Source: Chryseobacterium sp. MA9
GTDB taxonomy: Bacteria; Bacteroidota; Bacteroidia; Flavobacteriales; Weeksellaceae
Reading direction: 5' to 3'
Assembly: GCF_024399315.1 (NCBI RefSeq)
Contig: NZ_CP075170.1
Location: 2,108,001-2,172,000, forward strand
Length of the DNA stretch: 64,000 nt
Each line of letters begins with the position of its first letter. The first letter of the stretch is position 1. Shown here in pieces: positions 34,625-41,613 of this stretch. Position numbers and translations under genes: made by a program. The notes under the pieces were generated by a model that saw only the letters and a list, made by a program, of their open reading frames with translations, ran no database searches and had not been told where the DNA came from.

Positions 34625-34781
34625 GGGACATAATCTTCTTGTTACTTGCTAAAACCAGATTTGCTTTATGTGCTTCCACATTGATTTTCTTTGCTATTTT
34701 TTCAACCTTTTTTCCTACGCTCAGATGGTAAGAATCTTTAACTGTGATGCGTAGATTGGTTGCTGTTTTTATGATGGCCAT
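34611..34781 (-). CDS. 56-aa VgrG-tip-like small protein
   Basis: Starts at ATG 34781, one base after the VgrG stop, and ends inside the start region of the DUF2931 gene. The sequence has the repeated polar strand pattern of the VgrG C-terminal spike: LRITVKDSYHLSVGKKVEKI, then VEAHKANLVLASNKKIMSHG. It has no signal and is basic. It may extend the VgrG beta-helix, or be a conserved small component of Bacteroidota VgrG modules. Too short for firm family assignment, but the tight coupling on both sides argues that it is translated. Confidence 0.75.
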   Translation of the reverse strand: MAIIKTATNLRITVKDSYHLSVGKKVEKIAKKINVEAHKANLVLASNKKIMSHGHK

Positions 34782-34782
34782 A

Positions 34783-36714
34783 TTAGAAAAGTTTTGATTT
34801 TTCAGCACTGTTGAATTCTACAATCTTTCCACTCTGCATGGTCATATTTTCAAGTTCGCTGAACATAGAAATTTCACCTGCTATCTCGTTGGATGTTTCA
34901 GATTGTCTTTTGAATTCTTTTTCAATCATTTCCGTTCTGGTATCCGAAGTTTCTGTAATATCTCCTGAAGCCGTAAGTTTCATGTCTTTTCCTGCAATAG
35001 AAATAATATTATCATTCGCTGTACTGGTAATACTTGCCCCTGCTCCTATTGAAATTTCTTTTCCTGCGGTGATATTGATATTGTCACCTGCATTTAAAGT
35101 AAAGTTTTTAGGTGCTTTCATACTGATATTGCCCTGTCCGTCCATGAAATAAGTATTTCCACTTGGATCAAGAATCGTTACGCTTCCTTCTTCATCATTC
35201 ATTAAAATTCTGATCCCGCTTCTTGTTTGTATGGATTTCAGGTGATTGTTTACACCACCTCCTAAAGCAATTCCTCCATGGAACATTCCTCCCATTACGA
35301 AGGGCCTGTCCGGATGGCTGTGAACAAAATTGACCATTACCTGATCTCCCACTTCAGGAATGGCTACATACCCACGGTTTTGGGTAATCTGATCTGTTCC
35401 TCCTGCATCAGGGCTCATCATACGGATAAAGTGAGTGGTATCATTGGTCTGCCAGTCAAATCTTACCTGTATTCTTCCCTGTCCTTCGGGATCTGTATTG
35501 GAAATTACCGTTGCAGTCTGTGGTTCAGCTTTTGGAAGGGTATATTCCGGTTTTGGAAGAAAGCCTGTGTCTGCAGCTATTCCTATGAAGCTTCCATTGT
35601 AATGACCTATTGTGTCAATTTCATGTTCTGCTTCTGTAATCATTATTCTGGTAAAATAGGAGGTTTCATTAGAATCCTGTTTACGCATCTGCACATCTGC
35701 TACACAACCTGGATGCAGGAAAGGAACTGTTGTATTTCCTGAAATGGAAAAAACGTTAACAGCTTCGCTTCCAGATGCACTTTTCTGAGAATATTCAACG
35801 TCAAGATGTGTGGCAGCTTTGATGGGAGCTATCTGTAAAGACGGAGTTTTATAAATAGATTCGTTATGGCTGTATGCTGTTTTTGCCAGATCACTCACAT
35901 GTTTGATCGGTGTTGAACCGGAAGTCAGTCTTTCATTTTTATTACTGTTGTAACCGTAGAACTGCGGCTTGGTATGTACAGCTTTCAATTCCACTTTTAT
36001 ATCATTGGCGCTGCTTCCGTAAGTAAGGGTTATTGGTTTATTCTGAGCAGGAAGTTTTCCGAAGTGTAAGACTTCACCGTCATAGTAGAACTGTTCACCA
36101 TAAGCTTCAGCCATTCTTGCCAGATAGTTGTAATGGGTTTCATCATACTGGCTGCTGTAGATGATCTGGGAAAAGTTATTAGCATCTACCCTGATATCAA
36201 AACGGCTTTTGTCAATTCCCTGTTTGATCACTTCTTCTGCAATGATTCCTACATTTACAGACTGCGCACCTCCAAAACTCTGGATATGTGGCGCTCCGTC
36301 AAGGAGAATGGTAGGGCTGTATCCGGTAAGAACAATATTTCCTAAGCTCATTTGTTCCTGGCTGAATCCTACTCCGGTAATTACTCCTACAAAGGTTCTT
36401 TCGGGGCTGTTGTCTATATCTTTATAGGAAATAACAGCTGTAAGACGTTTTCCAAGAAACTTATTGGCCTCTTCCAATGAATGGGTCTGTCTGTCTCCCA
36501 GGGTATCATGTGCCAGTGTCAGCGTAAATTCGTGGTGTCGTCTGGTGCTTTGTTTAAGCTTAAAATGCTTATAGTACTTGATAATTTTCCCTTCTATGAC
36601 AAGAGAAAGTTTTACCAGACGGTTGATACCTGTATGATGGTTTTCGGAAATACCATCTGCATTCTGCGTAGGACGAAAAGACGTCGCTTGTGATTTTCCG
36701 GGTGTATTTGACAT
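34783..36714 (-). CDS. vgrG: T6SS spike protein VgrG (TssI)
   Basis: 643 residues. The N-terminal 390 residues form the gp27-like part (HHTGINRLVKLSLVIEGKII, YDETHYNYLARMAEAYGEQF, LHPGCVADVQM). An OB-fold gp5-like domain follows (about 405-495: ATVISNTDPEGQGRIQVRFD, GYVAIPEVGDQVMVNFVHSHPDRPFV shown here in two parts around GDQV). The end is a repetitive spike (ISMKAPKNFTLNAGDNINIT, ISIGAGASITST). There is no extra C-terminal toxin domain, so cargo is presumably carried by DUF4280 and adaptors. It is the first gene of a 14-kb minus-strand block; a terminator separates it from tssD. Confidence 0.95.
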   Translation of the reverse strand: MSNTPGKSQATSFRPTQNADGISENHHTGINRLVKLSLVIEGKIIKYYKHFKLKQSTRRHHEFTLTLAHDTLGDRQTHSLEEANKFLGKRLTAVISYKDIDNSPERTFVGVITGVGFSQEQMSLGNIVLTGYSPTILLDGAPHIQSFGGAQSVNVGIIAEEVIKQGIDKSRFDIRVDANNFSQIIYSSQYDETHYNYLARMAEAYGEQFYYDGEVLHFGKLPAQNKPITLTYGSSANDIKVELKAVHTKPQFYGYNSNKNERLTSGSTPIKHVSDLAKTAYSHNESIYKTPSLQIAPIKAATHLDVEYSQKSASGSEAVNVFSISGNTTVPFLHPGCVADVQMRKQDSNETSYFTRIMITEAEHEIDTIGHYNGSFIGIAADTGFLPKPEYTLPKAEPQTATVISNTDPEGQGRIQVRFDWQTNDTTHFIRMMSPDAGGTDQITQNRGYVAIPEVGDQVMVNFVHSHPDRPFVMGGMFHGGIALGGGVNNHLKSIQTRSGIRILMNDEEGSVTILDPSGNTYFMDGQGNISMKAPKNFTLNAGDNINITAGKEISIGAGASITSTANDNIISIAGKDMKLTASGDITETSDTRTEMIEKEFKRQSETSNEIAGEISMFSELENMTMQSGKIVEFNSAEKSKLF

Positions 36715-36808
36715 ATTTTTTAGTGATTTGATTAGTTTTCTAAACGATTATTCAACAGGACGGGAATTTAAAAATAAAAACAAAAGTTCCACTGAATATA
36801 GTCTAAGG

Positions 36809-36840
36809 TAAAAAAAGACCGTCTTATTAAGGACAGTCTT
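36809..36840 (-). terminator. Rho-independent terminator between tssD and vgrG
   Basis: On the minus strand AAGACTGTC and GACGGTCTT pair (one G-U) around an 8-base loop and run into seven T. This would let tssD be transcribed in excess of the effector block. Confidence 0.85.
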
Positions 36841-36862
36841 TTATTTTTTACTCATGAAAGAC

Positions 36863-37267
36863 TTAGCTCATTGGCCAAAGTCCGTCATAAGATGAATTTC
36901 CATATGTAATACTTTCAGCGCTTACTACAAAGCTGATCAGCATATTGTTGCTATCCACTGCATCAAAGTCTACTTCATGCTGGATAACATATCCGTTTTC
37001 CCACTTCAAAGAGATCAATGTTCCTTCTTCGTGAGATTTATTGAAGTTTATTTCTCCGTTTGTAGGTTTATATTTGCTGTTCAGTAAACTTTCTAAAACA
37101 TCAGATTTTTCTGTTGCTTCAATAGTTACTTTAATAAGTGCGTTTGACGGATCAGATGCTACACGTCCTGAAATGTCTGTAGATCTTGATACGCTGTAGT
37201 TAAGCTTTAATAACTTCTGACCTTCTCCTCCATTGAATTTTAAGATTCCTCTTGAATTTCCTGCCAT
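36863..37267 (-). CDS. tssD: T6SS tube protein TssD (Hcp), Bacteroidota type
   Basis: 134 residues. The sequence fits the T6SS subtype iii Hcp family: RGILKFNGGEGQKLLKLNYS, STDISGRVASDPSNALIKVT, GTLISLKWENGYVIQHEVDF and the C-terminal YGNSSYDGLWPM. Hcp hexamers stack into the inner tube that carries effectors. It has its own candidate promoter and terminator, and lies 148 bases upstream of vgrG. No sheath, baseplate, ATPase or membrane-complex gene is in the window. Confidence 0.93.
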   Translation of the reverse strand: MAGNSRGILKFNGGEGQKLLKLNYSVSRSTDISGRVASDPSNALIKVTIEATEKSDVLESLLNSKYKPTNGEINFNKSHEEGTLISLKWENGYVIQHEVDFDAVDSNNMLISFVVSAESITYGNSSYDGLWPMS

Positions 37268-37320
37268 ATTCTTAAATTTTAATCATTAACAACTGTTCCC
37301 AGATAATAGGATTTATATAA

Positions 37321-37328
37321 CAAAGATA
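37321..37328 (-). promoter_or_regulatory. Candidate -7 box for tssD
   Basis: The minus strand reads TATCTTTG, a perfect TAnnTTTG, 53 bases upstream of the tssD ATG. The remainder of the 292-base gap 37268-37559 is AT-rich and shows no gene. No TTG at the usual -33 spacing is present. Confidence 0.45.
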
Positions 37329-37559
37329 GACTTCATGTTCTAATTTAAAAAGTTTTTAGAGCACTGTTTCAGAAATTGTAGTAGTTCTACGACATTTTAA
37401 AAATTCTACACAACAAAATAATACAGGAATTTTAATCTAGTAAATTTTATTTTTTATTGAAATTTTTCTACACAATCACCTGTTGATCGACATAGGAATA
37501 TAACCAAAACACAGAATAATATTCAAAATCAAAAGTTTAGTCATTCTTTTCTTTATTAG

Positions 37560-37838
37560 CTAATAATGCTTATACAGATACCCAGCTACCATAATAATGA
37601 GATTAACGAAAATCAAAATCATTAAAATATTCCCGTATTTTCTTTTTTTATCGATAAAACTTACACCAAGAATCAAAAAAAATAACAATAAGGTATATAC
37701 AGCAGGATACATTTGAAAAGCTTCTGAAAATTTCCCTTCAAATACCAATATGATTGCCCGTTGGGCACCGCAACCCAAGCATTCCACTCCCAGGAATTTT
37801 TTACTGGGACAGGTAAGCATGAAATCACTGATATCCAT
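37560..37838 (-). CDS. DUF2752 membrane protein
   Basis: 92 residues. The N-terminus has the DUF2752 signature CPSKKFLGVECLGCGAQRA, a paired-cysteine motif, followed by two transmembrane helices (PAVYTLLLFFLILGVSF and ILMILIFVNLIIMVAGYLY). It lies 28 bases downstream of the flavin oxidoreductase gene on the same strand and may be co-transcribed. Function unknown. Confidence 0.88.
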   Translation of the reverse strand: MDISDFMLTCPSKKFLGVECLGCGAQRAIILVFEGKFSEAFQMYPAVYTLLLFFLILGVSFIDKKRKYGNILMILIFVNLIIMVAGYLYKHY

Positions 37839-37866
37839 TTCTGAGTTTTTATGAATTTTTCATTAT

Positions 37867-38919
37867 CTAAGAAGAGATTTTGGCTCTGGTATACTGATGT
37901 GGGAAAAAGCAGTCTTCTTTCATTTCAAAAGATCCCTGAACAGCAATATATGGATTTCTTAAAATCTCCCTTGCTACAAAAATCAGGTCTGCATCACCTT
38001 TCTGAAGAATTTCCTCAGCCTGCTCCACTTTGGTAATTAAGCCCACCGCTCCGGTTTTCACTTCAGCTTCATTTCTCACCTGTGATGAAAAAGGAACCTG
38101 GTAGCCATCAAAAACCGAAATTTTTGCACCATGAATATTTCCGCCGCTGGATACATCAATAAGGTCTACAGCGTGTTGTTTTAAAATTTTTGCCAGCTCA
38201 ACACTGCTTTGAATGTCCCAGCCATTTTCTGCATATTCTGTTCCTGAAATCCTTACAAATAATGCCGTATTCTCATCCAGTTCTTCATTAATAGCATCTA
38301 CAATTTCGATCAGAAACCTGATTCTGTTTTCAAAGCTTCCACCGTATTCGTCTGTCCTGATATTGGATAGTGGTGACAGGAACTGATGGATGAGATATCC
38401 GTGTGCTCCATGAATTTCAATAATATCAAAACCAGCTTTCACTGCTCTTTGGGCCGCTTTTTTAAAATTCTGAACCTGTTCCTTAACCTCATCTGTCGTT
38501 AATGTATGCGGAATTCTTTCTGTAGGGTGATAAGGAATAGGGCTTGGAGCAACGGTTTCCCAGCCTTCTTCCAGAGAAATCTGCAGGTTATTCCATGTTG
38601 ATCCTTTTCTTCCGGCATGAGCCAGTTGAATCCCTATTTTACTTTCTGAATTCTTATGTACAAATTCTACAATTCTCTGCAGCTTCTCTGCCTGTTCATC
38701 ATTCCAGATTCCCATGCAGTGATTGGTAATTCTTCCTTTGGGTTCTACTCCCGTGGCTTCTACAATCAATAGTCCTGTACCACCTTGCGATCTGCTTCCG
38801 TAGTGTACAAAATAGAAGTCGTTAGCTTCTCCGTTTTCACATGAATACATACACATAGGAGACATTACCCATCTGTTTTTTAATTCTACATTTCTGAATT
38901 TTATTGGCGTGTATAACAT
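37867..38919 (-). CDS. NADH:flavin oxidoreductase, old yellow enzyme (YqjM-type)
   Basis: 350-residue FMN-dependent TIM-barrel enzyme. Features: LYTPIKFRNVELKNRWVMSP, MCMYSCENGEAND, QLAHAGRKGS, the active-site HGAHGYLIHQFLSP, NIRTDEYGGSFENRIRFL and the FMN-phosphate motifs GLITKVEQAEEIL and FVAREILRNPY. The short length and the MCMYS motif match the YqjM subgroup, which reduces activated alkenes using NAD(P)H and takes part in electrophile or oxidative stress. Natural substrate unknown. Confidence 0.94.
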   Translation of the reverse strand: MLYTPIKFRNVELKNRWVMSPMCMYSCENGEANDFYFVHYGSRSQGGTGLLIVEATGVEPKGRITNHCMGIWNDEQAEKLQRIVEFVHKNSESKIGIQLAHAGRKGSTWNNLQISLEEGWETVAPSPIPYHPTERIPHTLTTDEVKEQVQNFKKAAQRAVKAGFDIIEIHGAHGYLIHQFLSPLSNIRTDEYGGSFENRIRFLIEIVDAINEELDENTALFVRISGTEYAENGWDIQSSVELAKILKQHAVDLIDVSSGGNIHGAKISVFDGYQVPFSSQVRNEAEVKTGAVGLITKVEQAEEILQKGDADLIFVAREILRNPYIAVQGSFEMKEDCFFPHQYTRAKISS

Positions 38920-39019
38920 TTTTATTCTTTAAAAAATTGAACTTTTCACTGGAAGAATAAAATATTGCTCACTTCATTAAAAAGAACTAATTTTACCCCC
39001 CTTTTTTAGTTGACAATAT

Positions 39020-39502
39020 ATGAAAAAAGACATACAGATCAGTTACGAATATTTTAAAAATAGCAGTGAACTGAGCGATATAGAAAATAAATTATTTGAA
39101 AGAGCCAAAGAGGCTCGTGAGAATGCCTATGCACCATATTCTCAATTTTTGGTAGGATGTTCCGTATTATTGGAAAACGGAGAAATCTATTCCGGAAACA
39201 ATCAGGAAAATGCAGCTTATCCGTCTGGACTATGTGCAGAAAGAACGACTGTTTTTTGGGTAGCCGCCAACTTTCCGAATGTGAAAATAAAAAAGATCTT
39301 CGTTGTGGGTGGTCCTAAAGAATTTCATGAAAAGAACCCTCCGATTCCTCCTTGTGGAGCCTGCCGCCAGAGTTTAATTGAGTATGAAACCAAACAGGAT
39401 GAGAATATTGATCTTTATTTCTCAAGTATGAATGAGGAGGTTGTAAAAGTACATGCAGTGAAGGATCTGCTTCCTTTTTATTTTGATTCTACGTTTTTGT
39501 AA
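39020..39502 (+). CDS. cdd: Cytidine deaminase
   Basis: 160 residues, the homotetrameric short form. The zinc site is present as CAERTTVFW (Cys and the catalytic Glu) and PPCGACRQSL (two Cys). The substrate loop reads APYSQFLVGCSVL and NQENAAYPSGL. It deaminates cytidine and deoxycytidine for pyrimidine salvage. Divergent from the flavin oxidoreductase and followed by a terminator shared with the converging barstar gene. Confidence 0.96.
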   Translation: MKKDIQISYEYFKNSSELSDIENKLFERAKEARENAYAPYSQFLVGCSVLLENGEIYSGNNQENAAYPSGLCAERTTVFWVAANFPNVKIKKIFVVGGPKEFHEKNPPIPPCGACRQSLIEYETKQDENIDLYFSSMNEEVVKVHAVKDLLPFYFDSTFL

Positions 39503-39610
39503 AGAAAAATAAAAGGACAGATTTACAAAAACGCGAGATTTCTAATCCATATCAAGGTTTAAAATCTTGATATGATGTAATAGCAACAATCTTCACGTTT
39601 CAGTACAAAC

Positions 39611-39647
39611 AAGGCTGTCTCATAATTTGAAACAGCCTTATTTTTTT
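39611..39647 (+). terminator. Rho-independent terminator between cdd and barstar
   Basis: AAGGCTGTCTC (39611-39621) and GAAACAGCCTT (39629-39639) form an 11-pair stem with one mismatch-type pair and a 7-base loop, followed by ATTTTTTT on the plus strand. It ends the plus-strand cdd transcript and abuts the end of the barstar gene. Confidence 0.85.
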
Positions 39648-39957
39648 ACTCTTCTTCAGATTCTACATCATCATCTTCGTCTTCGTACTGTTCCAGATAA
39701 TAGCTAAAGCTAAAGTCTTCAACTTCTTCTTCGGCATCTTCCAGAGTAGTCAGCAAATCTTCAAAAATCTCAAGCTGATCTACAGTCATGTTTACGAATT
39801 CTAAATGGAGCGGCATTTCCAGATCACCGGTGATGGTATCAAAAAGTGCATCAAGATTATCCCCAAAATGCTCAGGAAGCTGAACTTTTTCTTTTAACTG
39901 GGTATAAAAATCTTCATAATCACCTATGTCTGTAAAATCTATATATACTGTCTTCAT
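39646..39957 (-). CDS. Barstar-family RNase inhibitor
   Basis: 103 residues. The middle LPEHFGDNLDALFDTITGDL aligns with the barnase-binding helix and loop of barstar (LPEYYGENLDALWD), including the two Asp that contact barnase (Asp35 and Asp39 of barstar; Asp36 and Asp40 here). The last 15 residues are an acidic extension (YEDEDDDVESEEE). It overlaps the archaemetzincin-like gene by four bases (ATGA), and a barnase-type RNase gene lies upstream on the same strand. It should be the cytoplasmic antidote to that RNase. Confidence 0.92.
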   Translation of the reverse strand: MKTVYIDFTDIGDYEDFYTQLKEKVQLPEHFGDNLDALFDTITGDLEMPLHLEFVNMTVDQLEIFEDLLTTLEDAEEEVEDFSFSYYLEQYEDEDDDVESEEE

Positions 39958-40577
39958 ATTGAATTAAATTTCCAATTTTTATTGATTAAAAAAGTTTTAC
40001 ATTTTTTGCAGAAATCCGTTTCTTCATTAGTAGGATTTTTGCCTTCTGCATCTCTCATAAAACACATTTTTTCAGGGCAATGCGGCAGCCCCTGCGTATG
40101 TCCCAGCTCATGAATGGCTATTTTGTAAAACTGCTCATCCTGGTTTTCTTTACTCAGTCTGAAATTTGAAGCTACACAAGCCTTTCCTGGTCTATACCCC
40201 AACCCCATGATCCCAAAATCCTTGATCTTTCCTCTGGTGGCACTGATATCTTTTGTAGTAAGTCCAATTATAACAAAACCGTCTTTTGTTTCCTTATTCA
40301 AAAATTTAATGATTGAATCTGCTCTATATCGGTTTCTCTCTTTATAATAAGTATTTGCCGGAAAATCTATGGCATCCAGAACTTTTACATTGGGATATAC
40401 ATTTTTTATTCCTTCGGTTACTTTTACTACAGTTTCCTCCTTAATATCTTTAAACGGCTGTATGAGTATTGTTATGGCTTGTTTCTCTTCCTTTTCCTTT
40501 ACCACACTTTTCTTTTCCGAACATGAAAGCATCAGAAATAAAATGATGGTAAAGTAAAAAAGGTTATAATTTTTCAA
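39954..40577 (-). CDS. Archaemetzincin-like metalloprotease lipoprotein
   Basis: 207 residues. A lipoprotein signal (FLMLSC) is followed by a Lys/Glu linker and an archaemetzincin domain: FVIIGLTTKDISATRGK, IMGLGYRPGKACVAS, the zinc motif AIHELGHTQGLPHCPEKMCF (HExxHxxGxxHC) and the Met/Cys turn with a FCKKCKTF end. The start is TTG at 40577: an in-frame stop lies 9 bases upstream and the next ATG falls inside the lipobox. Coupled by ATGA to barstar. Archaemetzincins are zinc peptidases with poorly known substrates; why one lies between an RNase and its inhibitor is open. Confidence 0.88.
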   Translation of the reverse strand: MKNYNLFYFTIILFLMLSCSEKKSVVKEKEEKQAITILIQPFKDIKEETVVKVTEGIKNVYPNVKVLDAIDFPANTYYKERNRYRADSIIKFLNKETKDGFVIIGLTTKDISATRGKIKDFGIMGLGYRPGKACVASNFRLSKENQDEQFYKIAIHELGHTQGLPHCPEKMCFMRDAEGKNPTNEETDFCKKCKTFLINKNWKFNSI

Positions 40578-40617
40578 AATTAAGATTTATAATAATTACA
40601 ATGCAAATTATACATTA

Positions 40618-40651
40618 GTCATTGCGAGGAGCTCTGCGACGAAGCAATCTC
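40618..40651 (+). repeat. Left 34-bp terminal inverted repeat of GIY-YIG element
   Basis: GTCATTGCGAGG, 8 variable bases, then GACGAAGCAATCTC. The 12- and 14-base ends match the right copy (40973-41006) perfectly in inverted orientation; only the centre differs. Its last two bases overlap the TGA stop codon of the GIY-YIG gene. It directly abuts the 10-base sequence TTATACATTA (40608-40617). Confidence 0.85.
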
Positions 40652-40958
40652 AAAAAACATCCATGATATTCTCAATGTCATCTGTAAGGTCTTTCCAATC
40701 AGGATTTATATTATTAATTAAATCCAGTTTCTTTTGTCGGGAACCTGCTTTTATTTGTTTTTCCCTAAATATAGCATCTCCAATTTCCTGAAAGGATTCC
40801 CAATACACAAGTATATACAAATTATATCTTGAGGTAAAACTTTGAGAATAATATGATTCTTTATGCTGCTGAACACGTTTAGGCAGATTTGAAGTAACTC
40901 CTGTATAAAGAGTTGTGTGATTTTTATTTGTCATGATGTAGACAAAACCTGCTTTCAC
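40650..40958 (-). CDS. Single-domain GIY-YIG nuclease
   Basis: 102 residues, start GTG at 40958. Motifs: GFVYIMTNKNHTTLYTGVTS (GIY-YIG as VYI ... YTG), LPKRVQQHKE with the catalytic Arg, the YNLYILVYWESFQEIGDAIF strand-helix, REKQIKAGSRQKK with the catalytic Glu, and NPDWKDL. This is the small UPF0213/YhbQ-like class, not UvrC. The stop codon lies in the left inverted repeat and the start is 15 bases inside the right one, so the repeats tightly frame the gene. Confidence 0.9.
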   Translation of the reverse strand: MKAGFVYIMTNKNHTTLYTGVTSNLPKRVQQHKESYYSQSFTSRYNLYILVYWESFQEIGDAIFREKQIKAGSRQKKLDLINNINPDWKDLTDDIENIMDVF

Positions 40959-40972
40959 GTGTGATTATTTTA

Positions 40973-41006
40973 GAGATTGCTTCGTCACTTCGTTCCTCGC
41001 AATGAC
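40973..41006 (-). repeat. Right 34-bp terminal inverted repeat of GIY-YIG element
   Basis: GAGATTGCTTCGTC, 8 variable bases, then CCTCGCAATGAC. It is the inverted partner of 40618-40651 with all 26 outer and inner end bases identical. Each copy can also fold on itself (ATTGC with GCAAT), like REP sequences. Confidence 0.85.
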
Positions 41007-41023
41007 TGGGTCTTATTTATACA

Positions 41024-41524
41024 TTACTGTTTTTCAAAACTTTTATAATGGTTTTTGGTAAGGTATACATCACCATTTTGAGTGTAGATAATACGATCAG
41101 CATTTCTTCCTCCGCAATGATAGTTTACATCTGCTTCAAAATATTTTTCTCCATCAGGCAAACGACCTTCTCTGTTTCCGAACTTATCTCCACCAATAGC
41201 TTTTCCTGGAAGTATGTCACAAAGATTTCCTTTGGAAGGATTCCATCCTTGTTTTCTGGCTTCATTTTTAGTGATATAATAATCCGGAAGTTTATGATTT
41301 TGCTTCACATAACTGATCACCGTTTTCTCTTCCGTAAGCTGTTCTATAGAAACCTGAGCAGATGAATTTCCATCCGAAGAGGTACTGCCATAACTCACTG
41401 TTTCTGTTTTCGAACCCGGCTGCCCTTTCTTATCTTCAATAAAGTTTCTGTAAACATACATTACACCCATCCCGAAAAGGAGTCCAAGACATATAAAAAA
41501 CAAGGATCTTATTTTACCGTTCAT
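41024..41524 (-). CDS. Membrane-anchored or secreted barnase-type ribonuclease
   Basis: 166 residues. One N-terminal hydrophobic helix (SLFFICLGLLFGMGVMYVY), a Ser/Thr-rich linker (40-60), then a full barnase domain: KLPDYYITKNEARKQGWNPS, GGDKFGNREGRLP, EADVNY, GGRNADRIIY and DVYLTKNHYKSF. Glu130, Arg140, Arg144 and His159 have exactly the spacing of barnase Glu73, Arg83, Arg87 and His102, so the active site is complete. Two cysteines (102 and 137) fall near barnase positions 45 and 80 and may form a disulfide. The matching barstar gene is two genes downstream. The protein acts outside the cytoplasm or while tethered to the membrane. Confidence 0.93.
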   Translation of the reverse strand: MNGKIRSLFFICLGLLFGMGVMYVYRNFIEDKKGQPGSKTETVSYGSTSSDGNSSAQVSIEQLTEEKTVISYVKQNHKLPDYYITKNEARKQGWNPSKGNLCDILPGKAIGGDKFGNREGRLPDGEKYFEADVNYHCGGRNADRIIYTQNGDVYLTKNHYKSFEKQ

Positions 41525-41613
41525 AACAATAGTTGTATTAATGTGACAATTTACCTATCAAGCAACGTATCGTTTATTGTTAAATGATTACATTGCTGAA
41601 CTGGTACATTTTA

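Larger units (their letters stand above)
40618..41016 (-). mobile_element. Putative GIY-YIG mobile element with terminal inverted repeats
   Basis: A 399-base unit: left repeat, a single GIY-YIG gene filling the interior, right repeat, then TGGGTCTTAT. The 10-base sequence TTATACATTA flanks it on both sides (40608-40617 and 41017-41026), consistent with a duplicated or pre-existing target. It lies directly after the stop codon of the barnase-type gene and before the archaemetzincin gene, splitting what would otherwise be a compact operon. There is no transposase; the nuclease itself may drive mobility, as in homing elements. This is a structural inference. Confidence 0.65.

Noticed and set aside
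22254..37267. A prophage or contractile-tail remnant
   Set aside because: VgrG and TssD are phage-like, but lipase, DUF4280 and immunity-type lipoproteins point to T6SS, and there are no capsid, terminase or integrase genes.
40650..40958. GIY-YIG protein as a UvrC fragment
   Set aside because: It lacks the helix-hairpin-helix and RNase H-like parts of UvrC and matches the complete small single-domain class.
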